Assembly: GCA_905178155.1 (NCBI GenBank)
Contig: CAJINV010000006.1
Coordinates: 786,345-850,344 of the forward strand
From: Amoebophrya sp. A120
Lineage: Eukaryota > Sar > Dinophyceae > Syndiniales > Amoebophryaceae
DNA length: 64,000 nt
Direction of reading: 5' to 3'
Of this stretch, positions 20,679 through 30,655 are shown in pieces. Made by a program: the position numbers and the translations under genes. The notes beneath the pieces were generated by a model. It searched no databases. It was not told the DNA's origin and saw nothing but the letters and a program-made list of their open reading frames with translations. Numbering within the stretch: the stretch's first letter is position 1; every line of letters begins with the position of its first letter.

Positions 20679-22196
20679 ATGTCGGCGTTCTTTGGAAGAA
20701 AGCTTGTTGCCGCCGCCGGGGCTGCAGGCTTCTTTGCCACGTTGCACGTCGGAAGTGAGGTGGTCATAGCTGGCGTGCAAGCAGCACGCCCCGCTTCTCT
20801 TTCATCTCCAGCAGGTCGTGGCCGTCCGTCTTCTCTTTCATCTCCAGCAGGTCGTGGCCGTCCGTCTTCTCTTTCATCTCCAGCAGGTCGTGGCCGTCCC
20901 GCTCCTCGTACATCTTCAGCAGATCGTGTCCGTAGCAAAGGAAAGCCGTTCGCAGGCGTTCCTGGGCTGCCTGAGAAGCATTTCTCAGCCGCAGTGTCCT
21001 TCTCCGAGGTACAGCTACACGGTGAGCCGCGCCGCGTGGTGTTCCAAAAAATTGACGGAAAAACAAGGAACGACCAGCGCGATTCTTTCCAGATTTACCC
21101 GGAGCAGGTAGACGCAAAAAACCCTGAGAATGAGGACATGCGGATTGGGGCCTTCCTGAAGCCTGGCGGGGATTACTTCGAATATTCCACTAGCAACGGC
21201 AATCGACTTTCCGGAGACACGCCGATTCGGTATCTCGATGACTGGAAGAATGGGGAGCCTGAAATCGTACTGCGCTACGCGTTCACGAAAACCGCCAGCA
21301 GTGCAGTAGAGGCTGGGTCGTCGTCGTCGTCCCACGAAACGGTCGCAAGCCTGACGAGGGAGCAGAAGGCAAGACTGACTAAGGAGCAACAGTGTGCGGT
21401 GTTGCACGGGGCAAAGAAGTATCAGTCCAGCGAAGACCTCGTGTTGCAAGACATACGCAACGGACGGGTTGACATACAAAATGCGGAGGACTATTTGCGA
21501 AACCAGGTTCCGTTCGACGTGCGGCGAAATTACCGTCTTATGAATTCGCTCGTTTGCCTGGCGCCCCGGGTGCTGCAGTATGCAACACGGGATGTGCTGA
21601 GAACGCACGCTCCGGCACCGGTTCCGAAGAGGGAGCGAAAACAAGTCCGGTTCAAAAAGATTTTTAAAGGCTGGGAAAGCGATACCGACGTCGAAGCGCG
21701 GATCAAGAATCTGCCGTCGCAAAACAGTAACGTCGTGGTCCCAGGGCCGCAGTGTGATTATTCACATCACCTTCGCAGGTACGTACGAAACGAACAACCC
21801 TGTGACGTCGTCCCGAGGCCGGGTTGTGCTCATTCACATGTCCCTCACAGGTCCGGACGAAGCGCACCTGGAAGAAGCTCCCCCTCGCGAGACGCCGGAA
21901 GCCCCGGACTACAAGAGACTTCGGATTTTGCGTTGGGTGATCGTCTAAAGAGAATCAATGCTCTCAACAATTTTACTTATATAGGTTGGGAAAGAATTGG
22001 TGGCGAAGACGACAAGCGGAGGTGGGTCGCTAGACGAGAATCAGTGAATCCAAATCGGTGTACTTTCAACTTGCCAAAACGAGAGTGTACACGATGCTGC
22101 AGGCGTTTGCGTGGAGCATCGCAGGAGGAGCAAGTGAGGTCTGTTTACCGAGGACTTGTTTCTGTATCCAGAGCTCTCTGCTGCTACCTGGTCTAG
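20679..22196 (+). CDS. Leader-bearing protein (505 aa) with 36-bp coding repeats, function unknown
   Basis: The start MSAFFGRKLVAAAGAAGFFA matches the leader of the 11881 gene, but the body is different and lacks the CCCH finger. Residues of about 40-80 are three perfect or near-perfect copies plus one decayed copy of SSLSSPAGRGRP. The centre is a non-repetitive, probably folded region (about residues 95-300). Near residue 320 is RKQVRFKKIFKGWESDTDVE, resembling the RVxFWAD...SD-acidic motif of the 11881 and 24985 genes. A short duplicated Cys/His module follows (VVVPGPQCDYSHHLRR and VVPRPGCAHSHVPHR). Intronless. Confidence 0.75.
   Translation: MSAFFGRKLVAAAGAAGFFATLHVGSEVVIAGVQAARPASLSSPAGRGRPSSLSSPAGRGRPSSLSSPAGRGRPAPRTSSADRVRSKGKPFAGVPGLPEKHFSAAVSFSEVQLHGEPRRVVFQKIDGKTRNDQRDSFQIYPEQVDAKNPENEDMRIGAFLKPGGDYFEYSTSNGNRLSGDTPIRYLDDWKNGEPEIVLRYAFTKTASSAVEAGSSSSSHETVASLTREQKARLTKEQQCAVLHGAKKYQSSEDLVLQDIRNGRVDIQNAEDYLRNQVPFDVRRNYRLMNSLVCLAPRVLQYATRDVLRTHAPAPVPKRERKQVRFKKIFKGWESDTDVEARIKNLPSQNSNVVVPGPQCDYSHHLRRYVRNEQPCDVVPRPGCAHSHVPHRSGRSAPGRSSPSRDAGSPGLQETSDFALGDRLKRINALNNFTYIGWERIGGEDDKRRWVARRESVNPNRCTFNLPKRECTRCCRRLRGASQEEQVRSVYRGLVSVSRALCCYLV
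20796..20935 (+). repeat. 36-bp coding minisatellite
   Basis: Unit TCTTTCATCTCCAGCAGGTC plus CGTGGCCGTC-type remainder, three near-identical copies and a decayed fourth. In frame, so length changes add or remove 12 residues. Confidence 0.9.
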
Positions 22197-22510
22197 CCTT
22201 GAGTTTGTTTGAAGAAGATAGTTGTACAATTTACTTTACGCTTTCCTGTATTTCAATTTCCCTGAGAGGACAAGTGGCTTCTTCTTAAGAGAGTTCGCCA
22301 CAGTGGTCGTCCCTCAGTTTGACTAGTAGTTGTATTCCTAATGTTGTATTCCTAATTTGTTACCTATCTATATCATGTGTATGATGCCGTCAGAAGTTGT
22401 TTGAAGTTGAACGTCTCGAAACATAAAGGCCATGAAGAAGTTTGGTCTGGAAAGTAAGTAGTACCAGGAACAGTTTTAGCACTCGTGTATAATGATGGGG
22501 ATTTTTAGCT

Positions 22511-22690
22511 TTATGACATAACATTTGAAGCCACAGCCTGAAGCCTTATGACATTTGAAAACAGCGTGAAGCCTTATGAAATTTGAAGGCACAACGGGAA
22601 GCCCTTATGATATTCGAAGCCAGAGCGTGAAGCCTTATGACATTGTGAAGCCACACCGCAGCGTGAAGCCTTATGCCTTGTGAAGTGTAG
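22511..22690. repeat. Degenerate minisatellite
   Basis: About five imperfect copies, some 30-40 bp each, of a GTGAAGCCTTATGACATTTG-type unit. Confidence 0.85.
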
Positions 22691-22839
22691 CAATGGGCCT
22701 AAGCCTGAAATTTAAAGAAACAACTGACCTACTTATCCGAAGACATTCGTCGTGAGCAATTGGTGACACGAATACTAGGAGGCAGGTGCTATGATTACCC
22801 ACCTGACTCTGGGCTCACATGCTCTGTGTTCTTCCGGGA

Positions 22840-24020
22840 TTTATACGAAAGACAACGCGGCCCGGTCTCTGGGAAACTGGAATGGAAGCTGGTTGTGTCC
22901 TCTGGTTTATTTTACAGCGCCCGCAGAGGGATGGCGCGAAAGGCGTGGGGCTACGTATTCCGCCGCGCCGAGCGGCTGCATTCTTGCGCGGCCGCTACAG
23001 GGGTGGCGCCGCGGCGACTGGACCGGATCGGGGCTGTGTGTTTTGCCGCTGGGGGCTTCGAGCACGACGCCCCCGGTGGGCGAGGGGGGCCGCTTTCCAA
23101 AATAAACGCGCGGAACGGCTAGGCCGGGCGGGAGCAGCAGGCCGGCGCATTGCGCCCCGAAGGCCGCCCAGCTTGGAGAAGGCGGCGGAGCGTTTTTCCT
23201 TTTCTTTCATTCAACACAGCGACCAGCGTACTCCTTTCGAAAAGCGTCCGTCTTAGCGACGGCCCCCATTCCGGGGGCCGTCCTGTGCAAAGGCGGGCCG
23301 TCGCACCCCGGAGGCGCCCCCTCGCTCGAGGGCCGAGCCGCCGGGGGTTTGGCGCAAATTCGCCCCGCCCCCGCCACCGCGGCGGACATTGCGGCGCGCG
23401 GGCGTTCCCCAAGGCGAGAAGAGGCCCCGCGACCTGGCCGGACGCCAGGCGGGCGGCCCGCGTGCGTCCGCGGCAGCAGGTCTGCCCGGTGGCGGAGCCG
23501 GCGGCCGGGCCGAGGCAAAGCCCCCGGGGGTGGGCGTTCCACTCGAAGCAAGGCCGGGACGCTGAAGACACCGGGGCGGGCCCCCGGTGTTATGGCTGGC
23601 CGAAGATCGGGCATAGTTTGATGCAGAGCGAGCCGTCTGCGCCGCCTTTCGCCTTCCTACCTTCCAGGGGGCCGGCCCCCCGTCCGGGCCCCCCGAGGCC
23701 GATCATTCCCGGGCGTGTTTCTTAGCGCCGCAGCCTTCCCGGCCCCGCCTTGCTGCGTGTGGCCGCCCTACTTTGCCCGCGCGGGCGCCCGGTCTGGCGC
23801 CACCCGGCCGGCCACTGGCACGCCGGCTTGGGCGCGGGGTGGGCCGATAGGCCGGTGGGCCTGCAGGCCACCCGCTACCCGGTTTTGGTAGGCGGGCCCG
23901 TTTGTTGCTCCCCTGGCTGGTTGCGATGTACTAGCACGCCCAGCTGGGCGTGGTGCCCCTGCGCCTCGTGTGTCTATCTCCGTGAGGCGCCACGCTGCGG
24001 CCCCTTTAATTGTTTTCTAC
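22840..24020. other. GC-rich island 1
   Basis: A sharp rise in GC against AT-rich surroundings. Dense in short palindromes, for example a 10-bp stem with a 5-nt loop at 23258-23282 (GACGGCCCCC / GGGGGCCGTC). Open frames occur in several phases on both strands, as expected by chance at this GC. No RNA gene or protein motif recognised. Confidence 0.6.
23258..23282. other. Perfect 10-bp stem hairpin
   Basis: GACGGCCCCC, loop ATTCC, GGGGGCCGTC. No following T-run, and terminators of the bacterial kind are not expected here; meaning unknown. Confidence 0.7.
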
Positions 24021-24321
24021 AGTTCGTTGGCAGCTCGTAATAAGATGCTGAGATGAATATCGCTCAGCCGCTTCTTTGTTTTTGGCTTGATCGGATGCCG
24101 ACCTTTGTTCATTTCGACGACCAAAACCTCGAGTCGCTATGGCAGGCGAGGCGCTATCCTACCTACCAATGGCCCATTTCCCTCTGGGAATTGGCAAAAG
24201 CAGTAGAAGAATACCTACAGATGCAGGAGGAGGTACATGAGCAACATTTTCTCTAATAGGAAAACAGAGAAAGCAGGCGCCAACCCCCGTGAACGAGAGA
24301 GGCCATCAGAGCAAATCAAGC

Positions 24322-24337
24322 GCTCGTCCGGGCGAGC
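24322..24337. repeat. Near-palindrome GCTCGTCCGGGCGAGC
   Basis: One mismatch from the perfect palindrome at 17677-17692, with a similar CGAGCGG continuation. Possibly the remnant of a dispersed element. Confidence 0.5.
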
Positions 24338-24984
24338 GGCAAATTCTTTCTATCGGCTCTGATCTGAAAAAAATGTTTAGGAGGAAGATCCTCCACTAGA
24401 GGGCTCCTGTCTTTCAAGTAGAGACGGTTCAGGCAAGAACAGATCACCGCGATGAAGCAAAGATGGTGAGTGTTGAAATCAAGATCCAATGAAATCGACC
24501 CCGGAATATCAAAACTGGAACAAGATCCATCTGTTAACCACTCTCCCAGTCGGTTCATCTTCAAAAGAAATGAGATTTTTAGACGAAATGGTAGTGATTT
24601 CCAGACTGCGCAGGTCTTCATTTGCCGTTCTTCGTGCTACAGCTACTGCATGAGTAGTACAGCACTCATACTCAACTACTGCAGTTTATTTCTCCGAAAA
24701 AACAAGACAGCCAACCTTCTGCGTGGAGTTTTCTGATAGCACCGACTACTGTTTCTGTTCCGCACTTTACTTTTCTCAGATTCCACCAGCACCGCTTAGT
24801 CACCAAAATTCTTGCAGCAACATTCAGTACTTCTTACTAAGTCTCTTATTTGTCGCAAAGTTATAAAAATCCCGTATTTGCGTTCCGTTTAAGAAAGTAG
24901 CTACTGTACTGAGTATTTTCTTGCTTCTGTCTGAAGAATTGGCATCCTGAATCCGAAAACCAGCACCACTGGTCAAAAATCAAA

Positions 24985-27411
24985 ATGGCCCTGCTACTTC
25001 CAATAGATCATCTCCTCTTTCGGCGACAACTGATGCTCCTCACGGCCGGCTTGCTATTCCTGACGCCGACCTGCTTGCTCCCCTTTCATATTGATGCGCC
25101 ATCTACATGTTCATCCGCACCAGTCGGAGGTGTCTATGCCGCGAAATTCAACAGTCTCATAGCTGGTCCCCGAGCAGCAAATAAACATAAAGCCACGCGT
25201 CCCCGGACCCCGCTTTCCCATCCCCCAATCGAAACCTCCGTCGGTTCGGTTGGACACCCGTTGACGTGCGGCGAGGCGTGCAAGTACGCGCGGAAGCCGA
25301 AGGGGTGCAAGGACGGAGCGCACTGCAAAAGGTGTCATCACTGCGTCTGGAGCCGGTATTGGAGTAAAGAGACGACATTCGGAATTAATGGTAGTTGCGG
25401 TGGAAATGCTGGTGCAAGAACCACGGCGACCGCCGCCACGGCAAGAGGAACTCCTGCGCTGCCACAGGAACAGCAGGATTATGAGAACAACTTCGACCTA
25501 TTCCAATTCCAGTGCATGCCGTGTGGTTCTGTTGTGCCACATCAATTGCCGTGGTGCGTGCTACCGCAACCGGAACAAACTGTTGGTGGAGATGAACACG
25601 CAGTGAGTGGAACACCAACCCATCAAGAAAAAAGCCACTGTGTCAAGACGCCAAACACTTCTACAACGCCGCAATGCGTCGAAAGAAGTAGCCCTGGGTC
25701 AACATCAACAGGAACGCCACCTACCAGCGAAGGAGCCACGACAGGTAATTACCTGACGCCCGAGTTCCCGCCTGCGACACCACAGGTAACTATGCAGCTC
25801 GTACCGGTCGTGTTTTGCAGCCCTTCCTCGTGGCACCACCAGCCACCAGAGGAACAGCAATGCTTCGGCTTTTTTCCACCCTCGTGCGCGATGAATTTTG
25901 ATCCGTCAACACCGTTGTTCCAGGAACAAACAGCAGCGGGTTCAAGCTGTTCCACCAGTATGACAACATTTCTACCGTCGGCCGACAGCAGTGGGTCCTC
26001 TATGACTTGTTCGAGCGAGGTTCCGCTTCCGTCGTCTTCTACGGCCGGGGCCCCTCCGGGACATTGGGAAGCTGTCCCCGCCAGCGGATTGATGAGCAAC
26101 TTTAGCCACGACCACGAAGAACTGCGTGCAGGAGCAGTGGAGAAGGAAACGCAAGAGCGCCGTGGTCTTCCACAGCACCCAGCGTCGTGTAGTAGCAACA
26201 CCACAGGCGGCCCAATCTACTTCGATCCAACGGTGCTTCGTTTCCAAGCACCACAGCAGCAAGCTGGACTCCGTTTTGCCGAACAGGAAATGCAACGGCG
26301 GCTTCCGTGTAACAATTCCGGCTTCGATCCGCGATTGCTTTGCTTTCAAGGACCAGAACAGCATCAAGGTGGACGAACTCCTTTTTCAGAAGCGGAAATT
26401 AATGTGCTACGGCAGCAGGCGGTCAGCGTGTTTCAAGAGAAGAACAAAGACGCGGAACAACAAGAGAGGAAGGCGCAGCTTTCGTTTTCATCTTCAGTTG
26501 ATAGGCCGAGCCACCACATGATCATGCGTGAAGAAGCCGGGAAGCGGACCTACTCAAAAGCTGCTGCTACTGTTGCTGCACCAGCGACCACAGGAAGGGG
26601 GCAGAAGGTCTCGATGAAAACAGATCTTCAACCTAAGAGGACTACGGCTGCAAGGGCCCCGGCCGGGAACAAGACCATTTGTAGTTCTGTGTCTACTCCA
26701 TCTTCTTTGCGATATGAGTGTAAGAGGAATGGAGCGTCGTCTAGGCCGTCAAGACGGAGCAGCAGAAGCCCTTCTCCGACTTCCGCTGCGAGTTGTAGGG
26801 CAACCCAGGAAGTAGAGAGGGTCAAACACAGTCAAGAGCCGCCGGAACAAGGACCCGCAGGCGCATGTGATCTTCTTACGCCACAACCTTCTTGCAGAAG
26901 TAACGCCGCGTCGAAAACACCTACAGCAGGAGCATCCTCTTGTCCCTCACGTCTCATACACGCCTTGCACATCGAACCTGGGAAGGAAAAAGAGCGAAAA
27001 GCCTTTCGTGTTTCGTGGGCCGATTTGACCAGTGACAGCAGCTCGGAAGGGGAAAGTGGCACAAAGAACAAAACACGAGTTCTTTTGCACGACCGGAGGA
27101 AACAAGCTAGGGAACAGGTTTTGAAGTTCCACCGGTCCATGCTGAAGCAGGGAATAAATCGCGACGAAGTTGTAGATGAGCAGGGGGCGGGCGTGCGTGA
27201 TGTGGTGCAGAATGCGACAACGGTAGAACTTGTATCACAACGGGCGGACCAGCAACATAACACGGTCGTGACGATGCACAACAATAAGAATCTATCGCGG
27301 GCCAGCACCATGGACAACTTCGGGACCACGGGAAGTTCTTGTGCGGAGGAGGAGGAGGCGTGCAGCCCGGATTTATTGTCAGAGGACGAGAATGCACAAG
27401 CACCGCAATGA
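24985..27411 (+). CDS. Leader-bearing single CCCH-finger protein (808 aa)
   Basis: The N-terminal hydrophobic stretch (QLMLLTAGLLFLTPTCLLPF, about residues 15-34) looks like a signal peptide or membrane anchor. One finger lies at about residues 84-122: GSVGHPLTCGEACKYARKPK, then GCKDGAHCKRCHHC. The long remainder is Pro/Gln/Ser/Thr-rich. It has a recurring motif of the form FDPxxxxFQxPxQ (NFDPSTPLFQEQ, YFDPTVLRFQAPQQ, GFDPRLLCFQGPEQ), three copies between about residues 300 and 455. Near residue 670 is KAFRVSWADLTSDSSSEGE, shared in form with the 11881 and 20679 genes. Intronless. RNA binding is the family norm; the secretory leader makes the location uncertain. Confidence 0.8.
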   Translation: MALLLPIDHLLFRRQLMLLTAGLLFLTPTCLLPFHIDAPSTCSSAPVGGVYAAKFNSLIAGPRAANKHKATRPRTPLSHPPIETSVGSVGHPLTCGEACKYARKPKGCKDGAHCKRCHHCVWSRYWSKETTFGINGSCGGNAGARTTATAATARGTPALPQEQQDYENNFDLFQFQCMPCGSVVPHQLPWCVLPQPEQTVGGDEHAVSGTPTHQEKSHCVKTPNTSTTPQCVERSSPGSTSTGTPPTSEGATTGNYLTPEFPPATPQVTMQLVPVVFCSPSSWHHQPPEEQQCFGFFPPSCAMNFDPSTPLFQEQTAAGSSCSTSMTTFLPSADSSGSSMTCSSEVPLPSSSTAGAPPGHWEAVPASGLMSNFSHDHEELRAGAVEKETQERRGLPQHPASCSSNTTGGPIYFDPTVLRFQAPQQQAGLRFAEQEMQRRLPCNNSGFDPRLLCFQGPEQHQGGRTPFSEAEINVLRQQAVSVFQEKNKDAEQQERKAQLSFSSSVDRPSHHMIMREEAGKRTYSKAAATVAAPATTGRGQKVSMKTDLQPKRTTAARAPAGNKTICSSVSTPSSLRYECKRNGASSRPSRRSSRSPSPTSAASCRATQEVERVKHSQEPPEQGPAGACDLLTPQPSCRSNAASKTPTAGASSCPSRLIHALHIEPGKEKERKAFRVSWADLTSDSSSEGESGTKNKTRVLLHDRRKQAREQVLKFHRSMLKQGINRDEVVDEQGAGVRDVVQNATTVELVSQRADQQHNTVVTMHNNKNLSRASTMDNFGTTGSSCAEEEEACSPDLLSEDENAQAPQ

Positions 27412-30400
27412 CGTAGGTGTCGTTCTCAGTAGGAGGTTTTATCTAGAGTAAAAACTAGAAGTATATAATACGCAAAGTGAAAGTTAGTTATAATGCGAAC
27501 GAGCAGACACAGACAGACGGCTCCGACTGAAGACCGTCTTGATTTCTTCCCTGGTATGATAGATTGATCTAATGACCAGTTGACTTTTTGATCGTATGAG
27601 ATGGGCCAATGTGAATTGATAACTCTGAAAGTAAACAGCTAAAGTATTCTGTCTTCAACGACGTGCACACGACGTATCTATGTATGATGAAAACAGGACG
27701 GGCACACACACAGTAAATAATTAGTCTCAAAAAGTAGATTCCGAATTGTACCTAGGAAGTCGAAAAATGAATTTATTGTCAATACGCCAACAAGAAGCGG
27801 CCTTCTCTTGTCCGCACAGTGGCCACCGTGAATCGAGTTTCTGCACTGGGATTTCGCTCCGAAAGGTTGTTACATGACACAGACTACTTTTTCCTTCCTC
27901 CAGCATTAATCTACAGCGTTATGCATAGACCTCTTTTTATACTCATGAACGAAGATTGTTGAGTTCCACTTCCATCCATGTCGAAATGATGAGTTCCATA
28001 GAAGGAAATCCACTTGCACTCAGAATGCGCCATTATCCAGCGATGTTTCGTGCGCTAACTGTGTGTGAAAGCTCCGGTTCTGTGGTGTTGTAGCCAGTCA
28101 GTAAAAAGATCAAGAACGACCTGGGGCTTTGAACATACTCATGTGCATCTGAAGTCGAGAACGAAAGCAGTTTGAATGGAGAAACTGGAGCACAAGAAAA
28201 GACGGCAAATATATTATTCACGGGCTTTTGGTCCGAAACCGGATGCAGATGAACTAGCGGATTGAGTGTGTTCATGGAGTCAGGGTCTTGCTCGTTTCCG
28301 GTCCTTCGTGACAGATTGTCATTCGTAGTTGTGCAAGATCTGTCCGGCAGATGGCCAAAGCCCCGCGCGCCCTCTGCAAGTAGCCACCCGGCTGCTAGAG
28401 CTAGAGGAGCCATGCTGCGAAATGCCTGGGCTTGCGGTTGCGGCGGGGGTCTTCCAGCGGTCCGCCGAAGTTTGGTGGCGCTGGCGCTGCAGTGGTTTGT
28501 CTGCGCGCAATCCGTATGGGTGTATCGCGGCCGACTGCGAGGAAGTTGCCCTATGGCGCCGTAGACGCGTTGGCCCGTCCGGGCCGCATGGCGCAACTAT
28601 GTAGGCCCTTGCTTCTCGTGTTGTTTTCGCTTCCCACTTGGGGGCCAGCCAGCGCGCGGGGCGAGCGATGGGCTGCGTGCAATTGCGGCGCGCCGGGTGC
28701 TCCTGTGCGAGCTGGCGGGCTGGCAAAGCCCGCCCGCGGGGGGCCGCGCCGCCAACAAGGCCGGCGCATAACCCTGCCTCGTGTGTGTTTTCCTACATGG
28801 GCAAGGGCGGCGGGCTTGCCGGGGCTTTGTCTGCAGACAGTGCGCGGCCATTGGGCGGGTGGGCGGTTGTGGCCTTGGCCCATCTTCAGCCGTGCGGGCG
28901 GCGCGCGTCCCGGCCGGCTTCAATCTTCACCCAGGGCCCCAAGTCATTGCGCCGGCTGGCCTCCCTCTTTGCTGCAGCTGCCGGGCCCGATGCGCGCGGA
29001 ACGGATCGAGGACCCGAATGAATCCCGCGCGCGCTTCCGTCGGCCCTCTTGGGCTGCCCCCTCCCCCGTTGGCCGGCGTCCGTCCTCGCTATCCGGTCGC
29101 CCCGGCCGTGGCACCGCGCGCCCGCCGCGCGCGTGCTGGGCCGGCCTGCCCGGCGGGCCGGGCCCTTGCCTTGTTTTCACCCGGCCGCCCTCATTCTATG
29201 GCCCGCGGCTCTGTAGTAAGTGGGCTGGTTGGCCCGTGTATTGGGGAGCGCCGGCGCGGTTTGTGTCCCGTAGTGCTCTGCATCGGTGCCCGCCTCGTCC
29301 GCACCGATGGTTGGTGCGTGTGAATGTTATCACACGCAGGCGCAGAGAAGCGCCGCGCGCCGCTGGTACGTGTGCCGCCGGCTGCCCGGTTCGTTCGGAT
29401 CCGAGTCCGTATGTGATTCGCTTTTGCGTTGTCCTCGTTTCATTATGACATCGCCCGGACGGTGGCGCGGATGGTGTTTTCTCAGAATCGATGGTAGTGT
29501 CGCAATCGACTCCCAAGACCGCATGTTCGTGACTGATGGCGCAAACTACAAAAGAAGATATAGGTGCTTCAGTTGTTCTAGTTCTTGTTACCAAGAAATG
29601 TGGGCGGGGACCGACGAGGAAGACGAAGAGCAAGCGTCTCGAGCAGTGAGTGTCGCAAAATAGCGTGAGTGTCGCAAAGTGGCGTGACCATCTTTTGATC
29701 ACAGGGTGAACTTCTACTGTCCGACAGAGGTTTTTGATTTACTTACTCCCAGAGTGGTAGAAGTAGAGCATGTATGTGCTTCTAGTTGTCTTTCTGGACG
29801 GGAATAACAAAAGCAAGAGTCGTTGGGGTGGTTTGAGTTTAATGGGTGTAGCAGGTTGTCGTGACGTATTTTTAAGTCCTTGGTTGTCGTTGATTCATGA
29901 AATTCTCGTTTTCTCATTGTCCTCCGCACAAATTTACAGTAACATCTAAGTGTTGTTGCCACGTATTCGGAGGAATCGCACACGCCCCGGTTTTCTCTAA
30001 CAAGGATTGCTATAAAGAATTTATTTCTAAATAGAAGGCGTCAGCACACGGCCTGAGCAGGACGCGGACCTCCTGGTTGCGAAGAAAAATTGGTGAAGAT
30101 GTTGCTGTACTATGGTTTTTCTACAAATTGGTGATCTACTGTGTATGAGTTGACCACGTCGCAAGAAGCAAGAAAGTACTTTGTCGACGAAAAAAATCAA
30201 CATGATGCGTCGACGCCATGGATAAAGTTCTATAAATTCTACTTCCGCCTGGCTGCTCCTCGTGGACAACTACGAGGAAATCATGAGGTTTGTAAAAACA
30301 TATCTGCGGAAGTCGTTGTTCATGTACTCGTATTCCAAGTCGCAGCACTTCATCATCACCGCAACTCAAACTCTGGAGATACTTGGTTGGTGACCACCAC

Positions 30401-30655
30401 GCTCGTAAGCGATACCGACAAGGATGACGCTGGCCACCTCGTCGCTCCTTCTCATGATGGAGGTGAACCCCTGGTGCCCCTGGTGACATAATTACTTATC
30501 ACGCCTGCTGACGTTCTTCATCTACCTCGTGGCTGCAGGTTTTGTTTTCCCCCACGACAAGAACCTATAGGTTGCTGCTCTTGCCACGACCTACAAAGAG
30601 GAGTGCCGCCGGCGGTAGGAGCAGCTGCAGTCACAGGACGTCGTGGTGCACGAGG
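27412..30655. other. Intergenic spacer with GC-rich island 2
   Basis: AT-rich flanks around the island at 28330-29430. No gene that I can support; the long ORFs in the island occur in all frames. Confidence 0.5.
28330..29430. other. GC-rich island 2
   Basis: Similar in composition to 22840-24020, and both contain AGGCCGGCGCAT (near 23141 and 28758). I could not establish longer homology by eye. No recognised RNA or protein. Confidence 0.55.

Larger units (their letters stand above)
22197..24984. other. Intergenic spacer with minisatellite and GC-rich island
   Basis: Carries 22511-22690 (minisatellite) and about 22840-24020 (GC island). The rest is AT-rich without recognised genes. Confidence 0.5.

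Noticed and set aside
23150-23725. 191-codon + ORF in GC island 1
   Set aside because: Same reason; overlapping ORFs of similar length on the minus strand.
28432-29448. 338-codon + ORF in GC island 2
   Set aside because: Several frames on both strands are open there because stop codons are rare at this GC; no motif, and composition is Arg/Ala/Gly/Pro throughout.
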